Positions 18,545-28,907 of a stretch of 64,000 nt of DNA are shown piece after piece (positions within the stretch are counted from its first letter, which is position 1; each line of letters begins with the position of its first letter). The notes beneath the pieces are model-generated. The model searched no databases and was not told the DNA's origin. It saw only the letters and a program-made list of their open reading frames with translations. Made by a program: the position numbers and the translations under genes. Source of the stretch: JADHLK01 sp038131695 (GTDB taxonomy: Bacteria > Pseudomonadota > Alphaproteobacteria > Puniceispirillales > Puniceispirillaceae); contig JAYPQA010000014.1 of assembly GCA_038131695.1 (NCBI GenBank), positions 104,858 through 168,857 on the forward strand, read 5' to 3'.

Positions 18545-19634
18545 ATGCGCCTGTTTTCCGGGCTGGCCCCGCAAACGCTGATGGCAGAGGCGCGGCAGAT
18601 GGCGATAACCTGTGCCATAGCGCTGGCAACAGGCTGGGTGTTTTTACAAATTGGCCTGCCCGCCCCCTATTTGATAGGCAGCCTGTTCGGCCTGTGGATT
18701 TTCGGCGGCCTGTGCAAGCCAGCACGCCCGTATCTGGGGATTGCCAAATGGCTTCATGTGCCGGTGATATTGGGAATGGGCGTTCTGATCGGGGCGAATT
18801 TTACCCGCCAGACCCTCGCCCAGGCCAGCGCCTGGCATATTACAGTGATCGCGATGATAGGGATCACTTTTCTGGTCTCGCTGCTGGCCTATTGGTTTTT
18901 GCATAAACGCTGCGGCTTTGAGAAAAAACTGGCGTTCCTGTGCTGTATTCCGGGCGGTCAGGTAGAGGCGATTGCGATGGCCCGCGATCTGGTGGACAAG
19001 GATTATGTCGTCGCGCTGTTCCATTTGGTGCGGGTGGTGATTGTGCTGGTCTCAACGCCGCTGCTGCTGGCCGTGATAGAGGGGCAGCAGGCGGTGGATG
19101 CCTCCAACATCACCTTGCAGCAGATGCCCGGTCTGGAGCAGATGACCGCCTCCCAGATAGCGGTTTTTGCGGCGGTGGCCATAGGCGGGTATTTTCTGGC
19201 CAGGCTGGGCCGGGTTCCGATACCCCATTTGCTGGGGCCGATGGGCCTGTCAACGCTGCTGCACATGGCCGGCGTGATAGAGTTGCCGCGCATTCAGGAA
19301 TTTGTCCTGCTGGCCCAGCTGGTGATTGGCGGCGGTATCGGGGTGAAGCTGGCAAAAGTCGCCTTTCGCGAAGTGCTGGGCTATCTGAAGCTGGCCAGCG
19401 GCATAGCCTTGCTGATTTTAGCCTCCTATCTTCTTGTCGCCCTGCTCATTGCCCAGATAGGGGATATGCCGTTCTTGCGGGTCTGGCTCGCCTTTGTGCC
19501 GGGCGGGCTTTATGAGGTGACCTTGCTGGCCCCTTATTTTCGGGCTGATGGCGTTTGTTGCCTTTCACCATACGCTCAGGATTGTAATGATTTTTCTGTC
19601 CATGCCGGTGGTTATCGGGCGGCTGCAGCGCTGA
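18545..19634 (+). CDS. AbrB-family membrane transporter-like protein, frameshifted near 19530
   Basis: The sequence shows about ten hydrophobic segments in two similar halves, the AbrB duplication. The first half has LPAPYLIGSLFGLWI and CIPGGQVEAIAMARDL; the second has PIPHLLGPMGLSTLL and AFVPGGLYEVTLLA. The first frame runs on into unrelated sequence. The proper C-terminus (LIFGLMAFVAFHHTLRIVMI, ending GRLQR at 19632-19634) follows in another frame after one extra C in the CCCC run near 19530. Members are inner-membrane proteins of poorly known transport function. It stands alone and converges on an SDR gene. Confidence 0.82.
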
Positions 19635-19651
19635 AGGCAGCTGCGGCCTGC

Positions 19652-20464
19652 CTAGCCGCGCCCGATAAAAGGCATGGAAGTTGCCATGATGGTGACAAAT
19701 TGCATATTGGCTTCCAGCGGCAGGGCAGCCATCTGGCGCACCGCCTCCGCGGCGTGCCGGACATCCATCACCGGCTCGGTTTTTATTGAGCCATCTGCCT
19801 GTGGCACCCCTTCGGTAAATTTGCCGGTCAGCTCAGTTGCGGCATTGCCAATATCTATCTGGCCAACCGCGATATTATATTTGCGCCCGTCCAGAGACGC
19901 CGCCCGGGTCAGCCCGGTAATCGCGTGCTTGGTAGAGGTATAGGGGGCCGAATTGGGGCGCGGCACATGGGCGGAAACAGAGCCGTTATTGATGATACGC
20001 CCGCCCTGCGGCTGCTGGGCCTTCATGATCCGAAAGGCTTCCTGGGTGCAATAAAAGCTGCCGGACAGGTTGGTCTGGACCGTGCGCTGCCAGTCTTCCA
20101 GCGTCACATCTTCCAGCAATATTGAGCCGGGCACGCCGGTTCCGGCATTATTGAACAACAGATCCAGCCGGCCGAAATGGCCATGCAGCCGGGCAAACCC
20201 GGCCGCGACGGATTGCGGGTCTGTCACATCCATCACCAGCGCAAAGGCCCGCTCACCGATGGCCGCTGCGGCTTGCTCAAGCCTGTCTGCCCGGCGGCCC
20301 GCCAGAACCACGGCAAACCCATCCCCGGCCAGCGCTTCACTCACCGCCCGCCCAATGCCGGAGCCGCCGCCGGTTACCAGAGCCACCTTAAGATTAGCCC
20401 CCCGATTAGCTCCGGCAGGCAGGCTTGCCCATGCTTCTGATAAAGAGGCGTCAGCCTGTGTCAT
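19652..20464 (-). CDS. SDR-family oxidoreductase
   Basis: A 270-residue short-chain dehydrogenase. The N-terminal extension of about 25 residues is followed by VTGGGSGIGRAVSEALA, LAGRRADRLEQ (an Arg after beta-2 suggests NADP), NNAGTG, the catalytic NNGSVSAHVPRP, and Y-x-x-x-K as YTSTKHA. The C-terminal part lacks the usual DGG and ends TSMPFIGRG, as in fatty-acyl/polyketide-type or YdfG-like reductases. It is divergent from the TRAP operon that starts at 20702. The substrate is unknown. Confidence 0.88.
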   Translation of the reverse strand: MTQADASLSEAWASLPAGANRGANLKVALVTGGGSGIGRAVSEALAGDGFAVVLAGRRADRLEQAAAAIGERAFALVMDVTDPQSVAAGFARLHGHFGRLDLLFNNAGTGVPGSILLEDVTLEDWQRTVQTNLSGSFYCTQEAFRIMKAQQPQGGRIINNGSVSAHVPRPNSAPYTSTKHAITGLTRAASLDGRKYNIAVGQIDIGNAATELTGKFTEGVPQADGSIKTEPVMDVRHAAEAVRQMAALPLEANMQFVTIMATSMPFIGRG

Positions 20465-20598
20465 GGATGCACGTTATCCCTATTTCCTTACGGCAAGGTG
20501 AACACCAAAAACCGCTTCTTTTCCTCTCTGAAACTGTGCCGTTTTTTAAGAGCGGATTCAAGCTGCAAAGGCCCGCGCAAGAAGTTTGCCAGTCTTCA

Positions 20599-20626
20599 TC
20601 TTGCTTTTTTGCAAGAATATTTGACA
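20599..20626 (+). promoter_or_regulatory. Inverted repeat and -35 box upstream of the first dctPQM operon
   Basis: In the 237-base spacer 20465-20701, CTTGC (20600-20604) and GCAAG (20611-20615) flank six T residues. A consensus TTGACA follows at 20621-20626. A good -10 at standard spacing is missing, so the promoter call is tentative. GGGAGG directly precedes the dctP start. Confidence 0.4.
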
Positions 20627-20701
20627 GCAAATAAATTTTCGCTCACCATTTAATGCAAGTATTTCGAGCTTGAAGTATTTTGACTTTACGGGAGGAAAAG
20701 A

Positions 20702-21665
20702 ATGTCAAAATTGTCCACAGGAATTTTCGGGGCCGTGCTGGCAACCGGGATGCTGGTTGCACAATCGGTGCAGGCCGCCCCGGCCAAGCTGACCGCCGCC
20801 AGCTTTTTGCCCCTGCAGATCAGCTTTGGCTGGCCGTTCAAATCATTTGTTGATGATGTGAATCAGCGCTGCTCAGGCTTGGTCTCCATTGATGTGCTGC
20901 CGCCGGGTGCGATCAAGGCGTTTGAACAGCCGAACGCGCTGAAAACAGGCGTGATTGACATGATGTCCGGCCCGCCGACCTATTATCAGGGCAGCATTCT
21001 GGAAGGGGATGCCTTTACCATTGCCGATATGCCGGTCTCCGAGATGCGGAAAACAGGCGCAATGGATTATATGAATGATCTGCACCGCAAGAATTTGAAT
21101 GCTGAAATGCTGACCTATTTTGGTGATGGGGTGCCGTTCCATATTTATCTGAACAAGCCGGCCAAGAATAACCGCTTTGATGATCTGGTTATTCGCACCA
21201 CACCGATTTACAAAACCCTGCTGGAAGAGCTGGGCGCAACAACTGTGACCACCCCGCCGCCGGAAGTGGCGACCGCGCTGGAGCGTGGCACTGTGGATGG
21301 CTATGGCTGGCCGATTTGGGGCATTGCGGAATTTGGCTGGCACAAGCACACCAAATACCGGGTAGAGCCGAGCTTCTTCAAGGTGGTTGTGGCTATCTTG
21401 ATGAATCAGGATAAGTGGAAAAGCCTGAATGGCGATCAGCAGGGCTGCCTGAAGGCTGCTGTGGCCGATTTTGAAGCAAACTGGCCCTTCGATGGTGGAT
21501 GATTACACCGCCAAAGAGCTGAAGATTCAGAATGAAGCCGGTATCCAGCCGATTGATTTCGGGGCTGACTTCAAAGAGCGGGCCAAGGAAATCTATTGGA
21601 AGGCTCTGGCCGCCAAGGAGCCGGAAAGCATCGCCAAGCTGCGCAAGATGCTGAACGAAGAGTAA
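20702..21665 (+). CDS. dctP: TRAP transporter solute receptor, DctP family, frameshifted near 21489
   Basis: A periplasmic substrate-binding protein with a signal peptide (cleavage after SVQA). Seen are the DctP-type segments LTAASFLPLQISFGWPFKSF, GVIDMMSGPPTYYQG, the substrate-arginine region DDLVIRTTPIYKTLLEELGA and ERGTVDGYGWPIWGIAEFGW. The frame breaks in the CCCTT string near 21489 and continues as SMVDDYTAKELKIQNEAG to KLRKMLNEE. The corrected length is about 320 residues. It is the first gene of dctPQM-coxS-coxL. The neighbours suggest an aromatic or heterocyclic carboxylate ligand, but this is inference. Confidence 0.85.
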
Positions 21666-21680
21666 CCCGTCTTCCAAAAA

Positions 21681-21711
21681 GGCCCGGCAGTGTTATTGTC
21701 GGGCCTTTTTT
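21681..21711 (+). terminator. Intra-operon terminator/attenuator after dctP
   Basis: GGCCCGGCA (21681-21689) pairs with TGTCGGGCC (21697-21705) and is followed by a T-run, ending at 21711. Its position after the receptor gene fits partial termination, giving more receptor than permease. Confidence 0.8.
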
Positions 21712-21784
21712 CCATTCAAATTTGCTGTCTTGCGGTTTCTTTTTTGTCAAATCCGCTGATGGCTGAGATAGCGCGGCAGGGCCC

Positions 21785-22279
21785 ATGCTGGATAAATTCA
21801 CCGATCGCATCGTGACCTTGATGGCTGTGCTGGCCGGCCTGATTCTGGTTTTTATCACCTGTCTGATTTTCGTGGATATTGTGAACCGGACGGTGAAGCT
21901 GCTGCAGCTGTCCTGGTCGGTTAATCTGGCCGAACATCTGTTATTTGTGATGACCTTCATGGGCGCGCCCTGGGTCTTGCGGATTGGCGGGCATATTTCG
22001 CTTGATTTATTTGTCCAGCTCTTGCCGGACGCGGTCAGAAAGCCGGTCACCTGGCTGGCTTTTTTGATGTCTGCTGTGGTCAATCTGATTCTTTTTTATT
22101 ACGCCATGCGGGTGCTGCTGGCCTCCTATCGGGATGGAACCAATATCGTCAAGGCGCTGGTTTTTCCAGAATGGTATCTGATGTGGGTGGCCCCTTTGTG
22201 TTTTGCGGTTAATTTGCTGGTTTTGATCCAGCTGCTCCGGCAATCCGAAAAGCGGCAATTCCAGATGACAGGTCTTTAA
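21785..22279 (+). CDS. dctQ: TRAP transporter small permease, DctQ family
   Basis: A 164-residue inner-membrane protein with four hydrophobic helices. The DctQ signature appears as WSVNLAEHLLFVMTFMGAPWVLR followed by GGHISLDLF. It sits between dctP and dctM (9-base gap to dctM) and should form the permease complex with DctM. Confidence 0.9.
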   Translation: MLDKFTDRIVTLMAVLAGLILVFITCLIFVDIVNRTVKLLQLSWSVNLAEHLLFVMTFMGAPWVLRIGGHISLDLFVQLLPDAVRKPVTWLAFLMSAVVNLILFYYAMRVLLASYRDGTNIVKALVFPEWYLMWVAPLCFAVNLLVLIQLLRQSEKRQFQMTGL

Positions 22280-22288
22280 GGGAGGGGC

Positions 22289-23620
22289 TTGCAGGCGATG
22301 GAATGGTATTGGGCATTGAGTTTGCTGATTGGCTGTCTGATTGCCTTTATGGCAGTCGGGATGCCGGTTGTATTCGCCTTTTTTGCCGTCGATATTATCG
22401 GGGCCTTTATCTTTATGCGCGGCGAGATTGGCATTCTGCAATTTGTTCGCAATTCGGTCGATTCGCTGCAAGTCTTTGCGCTGATGCCGATCCCGATGTT
22501 TGTCTTTATGGGGGAAATGCTGCTGCATAGCGGGGTGGCCAGCCGGGCCATCGGGGCGGTTGATGTTTTGATAGCCCGCCTGCCGGGCCGCCTGTCGCTG
22601 GTGGCTATCGCAGGCGGAACCTTTTTCTCCTCGCTCTCCGGCTCGTCCATTGCCAATACCGCGATGCTCGGCAGCACGCTCTTGCCGGATATGTATAAGC
22701 GCGGCTACCGGCCCGATATTGCGATTGGCCCGATTGTGGCAGTCGGGGGGATCGCCATCCTTATCCCGCCTTCCGCTCTGGGAGTCCTGCTTGGATCGCT
22801 GGCACAGATTTCCATTTCCAAGCTGCTGGTGGCTGCGATTATTCCAGCCCTGATTATGGCGGTGCTGTTTTTTGGCTATGTCATGCTGCGCTGTGTTCTG
22901 CAGCCGGAAATAGCACCCGGCTATGAGGTGCAAAAGCTCAGCCTGATGGAGCGACTGAAGCCCTTTGTCATCTATGTTGTCCCGCTTTTGATGATTTTCC
23001 TGATGGTGGTTTGCTCAATCCTGTTCGGGCTGGCAACGCCAACCGAATCCGCCTCTGTCGGGGCGGTGGCGACTGTGGTTGCCTGTGTGCTTTACCGCTC
23101 TTTCAGTTGGCCGGTCTTTATTGAAGCAGTGCGCGAGACGGTGAAGATTTCAGTGATGACGCTGTTTATTATCGCCGGGTCGGTCACCTTCTCGCAGATA
23201 TTGGCTTTCTCCGGCGCCTCCTCTGGCTTGTCCGCGCTGGTGCTGGAGGGGAATCTGGCACCGCTGACGATTATTATCGGGATGCTGGTGATTTTGTTTT
23301 TCCTTGGCTGTTTCATGGATCAGGTCTCAATGATGCTGATCACCATCCCGCTTTATATGCCGATTGTCAGCCAGCTGGGCTTTGATCCGGTCTGGTTCGG
23401 TGTTTTGATGCTGATTGTGCTGGAAATATCGCTGGCCACGCCGCCTTTTGGCTTGCTGCTATTTGTGATGAAGGGGGTGGCCCCGCAAGGCACAACGCTG
23501 GAACAAATCATCCTGTCGGTGCTGCCTTTTATCCTGTTGTCTATTTTGGTGGTTGTGATGATTATCATCTGGCCATCGCTGGCGACTTTCCTGCCTGAGA
23601 TGATGGAGAGAATGCGCTAG
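22289..23620 (+). CDS. dctM: TRAP transporter large permease, DctM family
   Basis: A 443-residue membrane protein with about twelve helices. Family landmarks are AIAGGTFFSSLSGSSIANTA, ILIPPSALGVLLGS, LATPTESASVGAV and GCFMDQVSMMLITIPLYMPI. GGAGGGG lies ahead of the start. It is followed after 13 bases by the molybdenum hydroxylase small-subunit gene, so transport and hydroxylase are probably co-transcribed. Confidence 0.92.
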   Translation: MQAMEWYWALSLLIGCLIAFMAVGMPVVFAFFAVDIIGAFIFMRGEIGILQFVRNSVDSLQVFALMPIPMFVFMGEMLLHSGVASRAIGAVDVLIARLPGRLSLVAIAGGTFFSSLSGSSIANTAMLGSTLLPDMYKRGYRPDIAIGPIVAVGGIAILIPPSALGVLLGSLAQISISKLLVAAIIPALIMAVLFFGYVMLRCVLQPEIAPGYEVQKLSLMERLKPFVIYVVPLLMIFLMVVCSILFGLATPTESASVGAVATVVACVLYRSFSWPVFIEAVRETVKISVMTLFIIAGSVTFSQILAFSGASSGLSALVLEGNLAPLTIIIGMLVILFFLGCFMDQVSMMLITIPLYMPIVSQLGFDPVWFGVLMLIVLEISLATPPFGLLLFVMKGVAPQGTTLEQIILSVLPFILLSILVVVMIIIWPSLATFLPEMMERMR

Positions 23621-23633
23621 AGGTGCTGAGCCG

Positions 23634-24149
23634 ATGACAGACACGCAGCAGATAACCCTGACCCTCAATGGCGGGATAAAAACCCTGAGGGTAAGCCCGC
23701 GCACACATCTGGCAGATGCGCTGGCCGAGGCAGGCAGCAATCTGCCGGTGCTTGGCTGTGAGCATGGGGTTTGCGGGGCCTGCACGCTGCTCATGGATGG
23801 GGTGTCGGTGCGTAGCTGCCTGGTCCTGGCGGTGCAGGCTGACGGGGCGGCTATCGAAACCGTTCAGGGGCTGCAGGACAGCCCGGTTCTACAGCTTTTG
23901 AACCAGGCCTTTTTGAAACATCAGGCACTGCAATGCGGCTATTGCACCAGCGCCATGCTGATCACCGCCCATGAATGGCTGACCAGCCAGCCAGAGGATA
24001 TTTCGCGCCAGGCCGCAAGAGAGGTGATTAGCGGCAATCTGTGTCGTTGCACCGGCTATCAGGCAATCGTCACTGCACTGGTTGAGGTGGCCGCCCAGCT
24101 GCGCGCTGCTCCCTTGGACAGCCAGCCAAAACCTGCGGAGCCTGCATGA
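23634..24149 (+). CDS. Molybdenum hydroxylase 2Fe-2S small subunit (CoxS/XdhC-type)
   Basis: A 171-residue electron-transfer subunit binding two 2Fe-2S clusters. The plant-type ferredoxin motif is GCEHGVCGACT at about residues 42-52, with a further C in VRSCL. The helical second cluster domain has QCGYCTSAM and NLCRCTGYQ. It overlaps the large-subunit gene (ATGA). The FAD subunit gene expected in the trio is absent here and is found at 30711-31574 on the opposite strand. Confidence 0.92.
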   Translation: MTDTQQITLTLNGGIKTLRVSPRTHLADALAEAGSNLPVLGCEHGVCGACTLLMDGVSVRSCLVLAVQADGAAIETVQGLQDSPVLQLLNQAFLKHQALQCGYCTSAMLITAHEWLTSQPEDISRQAAREVISGNLCRCTGYQAIVTALVEVAAQLRAAPLDSQPKPAEPA

Positions 24150-26412
24150 GTGCCGCAGACAGGCACAGCCAGCGTATGCTGGCCGGGGCAGGCCGTTTCA
24201 TTGCCCGCAAGAGCCGCCCCGACGGGCTGCATCTGGCGGTGTTGCGAAGCCCGCAAGGGGGCTGCCGGATAGATCATCTCGATTTGGCGGCGGCGCAGGC
24301 CTGTGAGGGGGTTCAGGCTGTCTATGGGTTTGCTGACCTGCCGGAGGGGCAGCGCCATATCTCTGCCCGGCTGGGCCATATTTCCCTAACCGGAGAGCAG
24401 AAACAGCCGCTTCTGGCTGATGGCCAGACGCGCTTTCAAGGCGAAGCGGTGGCTGCGGTTCTGGCAGAGAGCCGGGCGCTGGCTGAGGACGCGCTGGAGG
24501 CGATTGAACTCACGCTCAGCCCGGCAGATATTGAACCGCCAGCTGGCAGCCAGGCTTTTGAACGGGTCTTTGCCGGCGGGACCATGCCCAAGGCTGCCGC
24601 TACCAGCCTGTCGCTTGATTTCCAATTTGCCAGACAGGCCGGGGTCGCGCTGGAGCCGCGCGGGCTGGTTGCTGAATTTGATGCCGGTTCCGACCAGCTG
24701 ACCGTCTGGCAGAACCACCAATCCCCGCATATGATGAGAGCCCTTTATGCCCGCTTGCTGGGCCTGCCCGAAGCCTCTGTCCGGGTGATAACCGGCGATG
24801 TTGGCGGCGCCTTCGGGGTCAAGCTGCACGCCTATGCAGATGATATGCTGGCGGTTTTGCTGGCGCGTCTGGCTGGCCGGCCGGTCTCTTTCCAGCTGGA
24901 CCGGCTGGAAAGTTTTGTCAGTGATGCCCATGCCCGCCATTTTGACGCAAGCGCGCGCCTTGATCTGGACGGTCAGGGCCGCATTTGCGGGCTGCAGGCG
25001 GACTATACCAACCATATCGGGGCCTATGGGCTTTATCCGCGATCCAGTGTCGGGGATGCGGTGCAATGTGGTCTGTTCAGCGGGGCCGCCTATCAGATAC
25101 CGGCTTGCCAGATCACCGTGCGCAGCCGTTGGCAGCACCGCCCGCCCACCGGGGCTATTCGCGGCGTTGGCCAGCCTATTCCCTGCAGCGTCACCGAACA
25201 GCTGATGGATGCGGCGGCACGGGCCACGGGTCAGGACCCGCTGGCCTTCCGGCTGGCGCATCTGGCAAAAGACAGGCAGAGCGAACAAAAAACCCCGGCC
25301 GGGGTGCCGCTGGGCCAGCTGTCATTGGCCGCCTGTCTGGAAAAGCTGGCTGAGGAGATGGGCTATCAGACCTTGCGCAAGCGGCAAGCAGAAGCGCTGG
25401 CAAAGGGGGAGCTGCTGGGTATCGGGCTGATCAGCTTTATTGAGCAAACCAGCCCCGGCCCCGGCCTTTACGGCCCGGCTGAACTGCCTGTTACAGCAGA
25501 AGACAGATGTGAAATCCGTGCCGGTGAAGATGGCTCTTTTCTGGTTCTGACCGGGGCCACGGATCAGGGTCAGGGCACGCTTGGCGGGATTGTGAAAATT
25601 GTCGCGGCGGAGCTGGGCTGCACGGAAAGTCTGGTGCAGATCCGCTCTGGCGATTCTGATTTGCCGATTGGCGGCGGGGCCTGGGCCTCGCGCGGGCTGG
25701 CAATTGCCGGGGAAGCCGCCCTGCTGGCCGCCCAAAAGCTGAAATCCCAGATAATGGGCTTTGCCGGCCATATTCACCAATGCCCGCCAGAGACGCTGCA
25801 GCTAAAAGCGGGCCGGATAGAAGACAGCCAAGGCAGGCTGATCGCCCCTTTGGCGGAAATTTGCCAGCTGGCCCTTTATCGCCAGGACCTCTACCCGCCG
25901 CCTGTCGGGGGTCAGGCGGTTGTCTGTGCTGAGGCCGGCTATATGGCAGAAGCGCCGCATTTCATCGCCAATGGCGCACAGGGGTCGCTGGTCTCGATTG
26001 ATGAGGAGACCGGGTTTGTCCGGCTATTGAACCATTGGGTGGTAGAGGATTGCGGCCCGGTTATTGATGCAAAGCGGGTGGATGAGCAAATCCGCGGCGG
26101 CGTGGTGCAGGGTCTGGGTGCGGTGCTGTTTGAGGAATGCCGCTATGAGGGTGACCAGCTGCTGAATGCCAGCTTTGCCGATTATCTGGTTCCGATGGCA
26201 GGCGAGATGCCGGATATCAGCATCAGCCATATTGAAACGCGCCATGCCCATAGCCAGCTGGGTATCAAGGAGTCGGAGAGGCTGGAACAATCGGGGCCCC
26301 GGCAGCTGTCTGGTCCGCAGTGAATGATGCGCTGGCTTTGCGGGGCTGCCGGATCAACCAGCAACCCTTCACCCCGCAAGCGGTCTTGGCAGCGCTGGGG
26401 AAAATCCCCTGA
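24146..26412 (+). CDS. Molybdenum hydroxylase large subunit (xanthine dehydrogenase family), frameshifted near 26267
   Basis: This is the molybdopterin-cytosine-type catalytic subunit, about 755 residues once corrected. Motifs are the Mo-pterin contact GDVGGAFGVKLHAYADD, the active-site region TGAIRGVGQP (not the AYXCSFR loop of form I CO dehydrogenase), and the distal pterin motif ATDQGQGTLGG. The first frame ends at 26323. Restoring one A in the AAGG string near 26267 gives GVGEAGTIGAPAAVWSAVND, which contains the essential catalytic glutamate, and a normal tail to a TGA at 26410-26412. The enzyme probably hydroxylates an aromatic, heterocyclic or aldehyde substrate with water as oxygen donor. 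Confidence 0.88.
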
Positions 26413-26427
26413 TCACCAGCCCATCTC

Positions 26428-27294
26428 TCACAGGCTGGCGGCCAGCCGGGCCAGCTCTGCTGCGGCCGGAGCCAGAATGGTAAAATGGTTGCAGCCCTCT
26501 ATTTCGCGATAGTCAACCTGCCTGCCCTGCCCGGCCAGTGCGGCGGCAAAGGCTGCGGATTGGCGGCGGAATTCGGTGAGTTCTGCGCTGGCAACCCGCA
26601 GGCTGACAGGCGGCAGGGCATCTGAGATACAGGCGATGGGGCTGAGCGGGGCAACCTCCTCCTCGTCCAGATGCAGATACTCATTGCGGGCAGAGGCCCG
26701 AACCGGGGTCAGATCATACATCCCGGAAATAAAGAACAAATGCCGCAAAAGGCCCGGGCTGGATTTGGCCATCCGGCTGGCCGCTACCGCTGCCAGATGC
26801 GCCCCGGACGAATGCCCGGCCAGAATGAATTTCTCTGCGGCCAGCCCCAGAGAGCCTGCCTCTCCTGCCAACCAGCTGGCAGCGGCCCCCACCTCCCCGC
26901 ACAGAGCTTCCAGCGCATGGGTGCGCACGGTATTGACCCGCAAAACCGCCAGCCCGGCCCCGGCAGCCAGCAGCGGTTCTGCCATGGCCGGAATGGATTG
27001 CCAGCTATCCTCTTTCAGCCAGGCCCCGCCCGGCACAAAAAACACCAGCGCATAGGGGTTTTCAGCTGCCGCAAACAGGTCAATCTGCAATCTGGGCTCT
27101 GGCATTTCCAGCGTGCGTATCAGCCCCCCTTCGGCGATAAATTGCTGGCGAAAGGCGGTGCTTGCCGCATTTTGCTGCTGGATGATCTCAGCGATATTGG
27201 AAACCAGACTGGCCTGGTTATATTGGCTGTCCAGCTCAGCCTGGCTGTATTCCCGCCAGTCAGGAAAGCTAGTTTTTTGGGGAGATGTTTGCAA
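26428..27294 (-). CDS. Alpha/beta hydrolase (arylformamidase/esterase-like)
   Basis: The TTG at 27294, behind AGGAAA, is proposed as the start because the frame upstream lacks a good ATG and would overlap the divergent VOC gene; this gives about 288 residues. The oxyanion-hole strand is FFVPGGAWL (PGG where esterases usually have HGG). The nucleophile elbow is AGHSSGAHLA, and the catalytic His is probably in EGCNHFTIL. Formamidases and carbamoyl/aryl esterases share this outline. It is convergent with the molybdenum hydroxylase operon and divergent from the VOC gene. Confidence 0.75.
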   Translation of the reverse strand: MQTSPQKTSFPDWREYSQAELDSQYNQASLVSNIAEIIQQQNAASTAFRQQFIAEGGLIRTLEMPEPRLQIDLFAAAENPYALVFFVPGGAWLKEDSWQSIPAMAEPLLAAGAGLAVLRVNTVRTHALEALCGEVGAAASWLAGEAGSLGLAAEKFILAGHSSGAHLAAVAASRMAKSSPGLLRHLFFISGMYDLTPVRASARNEYLHLDEEEVAPLSPIACISDALPPVSLRVASAELTEFRRQSAAFAAALAGQGRQVDYREIEGCNHFTILAPAAAELARLAASL

Positions 27295-27368
27295 TTTCCT
27301 TGTCCTTTCCCTGCGCTGTCCCCTATTGTTTAAGCAGCAATAATCGAGGCAATCAAGAGGAGAGGGAA

Positions 27369-27755
27369 ATGGCAAAATTGCGCCATATCGCCATGCAGGT
27401 TCCAGACCTTGAAAAAGCAGCCAGTTTTTACCGCGAGGTATTTGGCATGGAACAGGTCGGCGAGACCGAGAGCCCGATAGGCAATGCTATCAGCCTTTCT
27501 GACGGGGTGATGAATCTCACCTTGCTGCATTTTCCTGATGGCAAGGGCGGCCAGCTGAACGGGCCGGATTGGGCCGGCTTGCATCATTTCGGCTTTGTCG
27601 TCGAGGATAAAGAAGAAATGCGCGGCAAAATCGAAGCCTCAGGCGGCACATTTTTCATGGAGCTGCCCAGCTATCCGGGCGTTGATGCAGAAACCAAATT
27701 CCGCGATCCGCACGGCGTGGTCTTTGATATTTCAGACCATAATTGGCGGCTGTAA
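27369..27755 (+). CDS. VOC-superfamily protein (glyoxalase/dioxygenase fold)
   Basis: A 128-residue single VOC domain with two beta-alpha-beta-beta-beta units. RHIAMQVPDLEKAASFYREVFG holds the first metal His and HHFGFVVEDKEEM the second. The C-terminal DPHGVVFDISDH is typical. GAGGGAA precedes the start at 27369. It is followed after 12 bases by the enolase-superfamily gene. It could be an epimerase, ring-cleavage dioxygenase or glutathione-linked enzyme; the sequence alone does not decide. Confidence 0.85.
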   Translation: MAKLRHIAMQVPDLEKAASFYREVFGMEQVGETESPIGNAISLSDGVMNLTLLHFPDGKGGQLNGPDWAGLHHFGFVVEDKEEMRGKIEASGGTFFMELPSYPGVDAETKFRDPHGVVFDISDHNWRL

Positions 27756-27767
27756 AAACCCTGTCTG

Positions 27768-28907
27768 ATGCCGATCCTGTCGATAGAGGCCCACAGCTTT
27801 GCCAATGGCCAGAAAATGGCCAATGCGGAAATCAGCTTTGATCAGATGACGATTGATGCGGTGCAGGTGACCCTGCAGCTGGGCGGCCGCAGCACGGTCG
27901 GCTATGGGCTTGGTTCGATTGGCCGCTATGCCTGCACTGCTCTGATGAAAGAGCGGTTCCTGCCCCGCCTGGCAGCTCATAAAGACCAGCTCTTCACCGA
28001 TCCGCAAGAGGCGCTGGGAGATATGGATCGCGCCTGGCATATCATGATGGCCAATGAAAAACAGGGCGGCCATGGCGAGCGACCTGCGGCTGTCGGCCTG
28101 CTGCAAGCGGCCCTCTATGACGCGCTGGCAAAATGGCATGGCGTCCCACTCTGGCAGCTGCTGGCTGAGCGTTGCGGGAATAAAAAGGCGCAGCCAGGAT
28201 GTTTTGTCTATGCCAGCGGCGGCCATTTTGTCGGTGACCAGACCGATCACCTGACCCGTGAGGCCCGGCAGGCGGCAGATCGCGGCTTTGCCCTCTATAA
28301 AATCAAAATCGGCCAGGATGCGGCGGTCAATAACCAGCGCCTTGAGGCGGTGCTGGCCAGCGGGCTGGCTCTGGGGCGGCTGGCGGTTGATGCAAATGGC
28401 CAGCTGCAGGCGGCCACCGGCGGACTGCCGGACGGGCTGGCCTTTATTGAAGAGCCGGCGGCGGCCCTTGATTATCACCAGCTGGCTGGCTTTTGTGCAA
28501 AGAACAGCACCGCAGTTGCAACGGGCGAGAATCTGTTTTCCTGTGCCGATATGGTCAATCTGCTGCGCTATGGCGGCTTGCGCCCGCACAGTGACTGGCT
28601 GCAAATGGATAGTTTGCTGAGCTATGGCATCACCGAATATCTGGCCATGCTGGAAGCAGCCCAAGCCTTTGGCTTTGGGCCGGATCGCTTCCTGCCCCAT
28701 GCGGGCCATCTGTTCCATTTGCAGGCGGCCGCCGGGCTGGGGCTGGGCGGGGCAGAACTGGCGATAGATGACAGCAGCCTGTTCGGCCTGCCAAAAGGCT
28801 GGGGCGAAATCGAGGATGGCCATATCCGCCTGCCTGATCTGCCCGGGGCCGGTTTTGAAGAACATCCGCCAATCTGGTCGCGGCTGGCCAGCCTGTTCGC
28901 GCTCTAG
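27768..28907 (+). CDS. Enolase-superfamily enzyme (mandelate racemase/muconate lactonising type)
   Basis: A 379-residue protein with an N-terminal capping domain and a TIM barrel. The K-x-K general-base motif is YKIKIGQD. Metal ligands are in AVDANGQL, FIEEPAAAL and TGENLF, in the usual order. The distal PHAGHLFHLQAAAGLGLGG segment may supply a His-type acid/base. These enzymes abstract a proton alpha to a carboxylate (racemases, dehydratases, cycloisomerases). The placement next to a VOC gene and oxygenase genes would fit aromatic or sugar-acid catabolism. Its end overlaps the convergent dioxygenase beta-subunit gene by 4 bp. Confidence 0.85.
   Translation: MPILSIEAHSFANGQKMANAEISFDQMTIDAVQVTLQLGGRSTVGYGLGSIGRYACTALMKERFLPRLAAHKDQLFTDPQEALGDMDRAWHIMMANEKQGGHGERPAAVGLLQAALYDALAKWHGVPLWQLLAERCGNKKAQPGCFVYASGGHFVGDQTDHLTREARQAADRGFALYKIKIGQDAAVNNQRLEAVLASGLALGRLAVDANGQLQAATGGLPDGLAFIEEPAAALDYHQLAGFCAKNSTAVATGENLFSCADMVNLLRYGGLRPHSDWLQMDSLLSYGITEYLAMLEAAQAFGFGPDRFLPHAGHLFHLQAAAGLGLGGAELAIDDSSLFGLPKGWGEIEDGHIRLPDLPGAGFEEHPPIWSRLASLFAL

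Noticed and set aside
24146..26412. Form I CO dehydrogenase large subunit
   Set aside because: The active-site loop reads AIRGVGQP rather than AYXCSFR, so it belongs to the broad molybdenum hydroxylase group and not to aerobic CO dehydrogenase.
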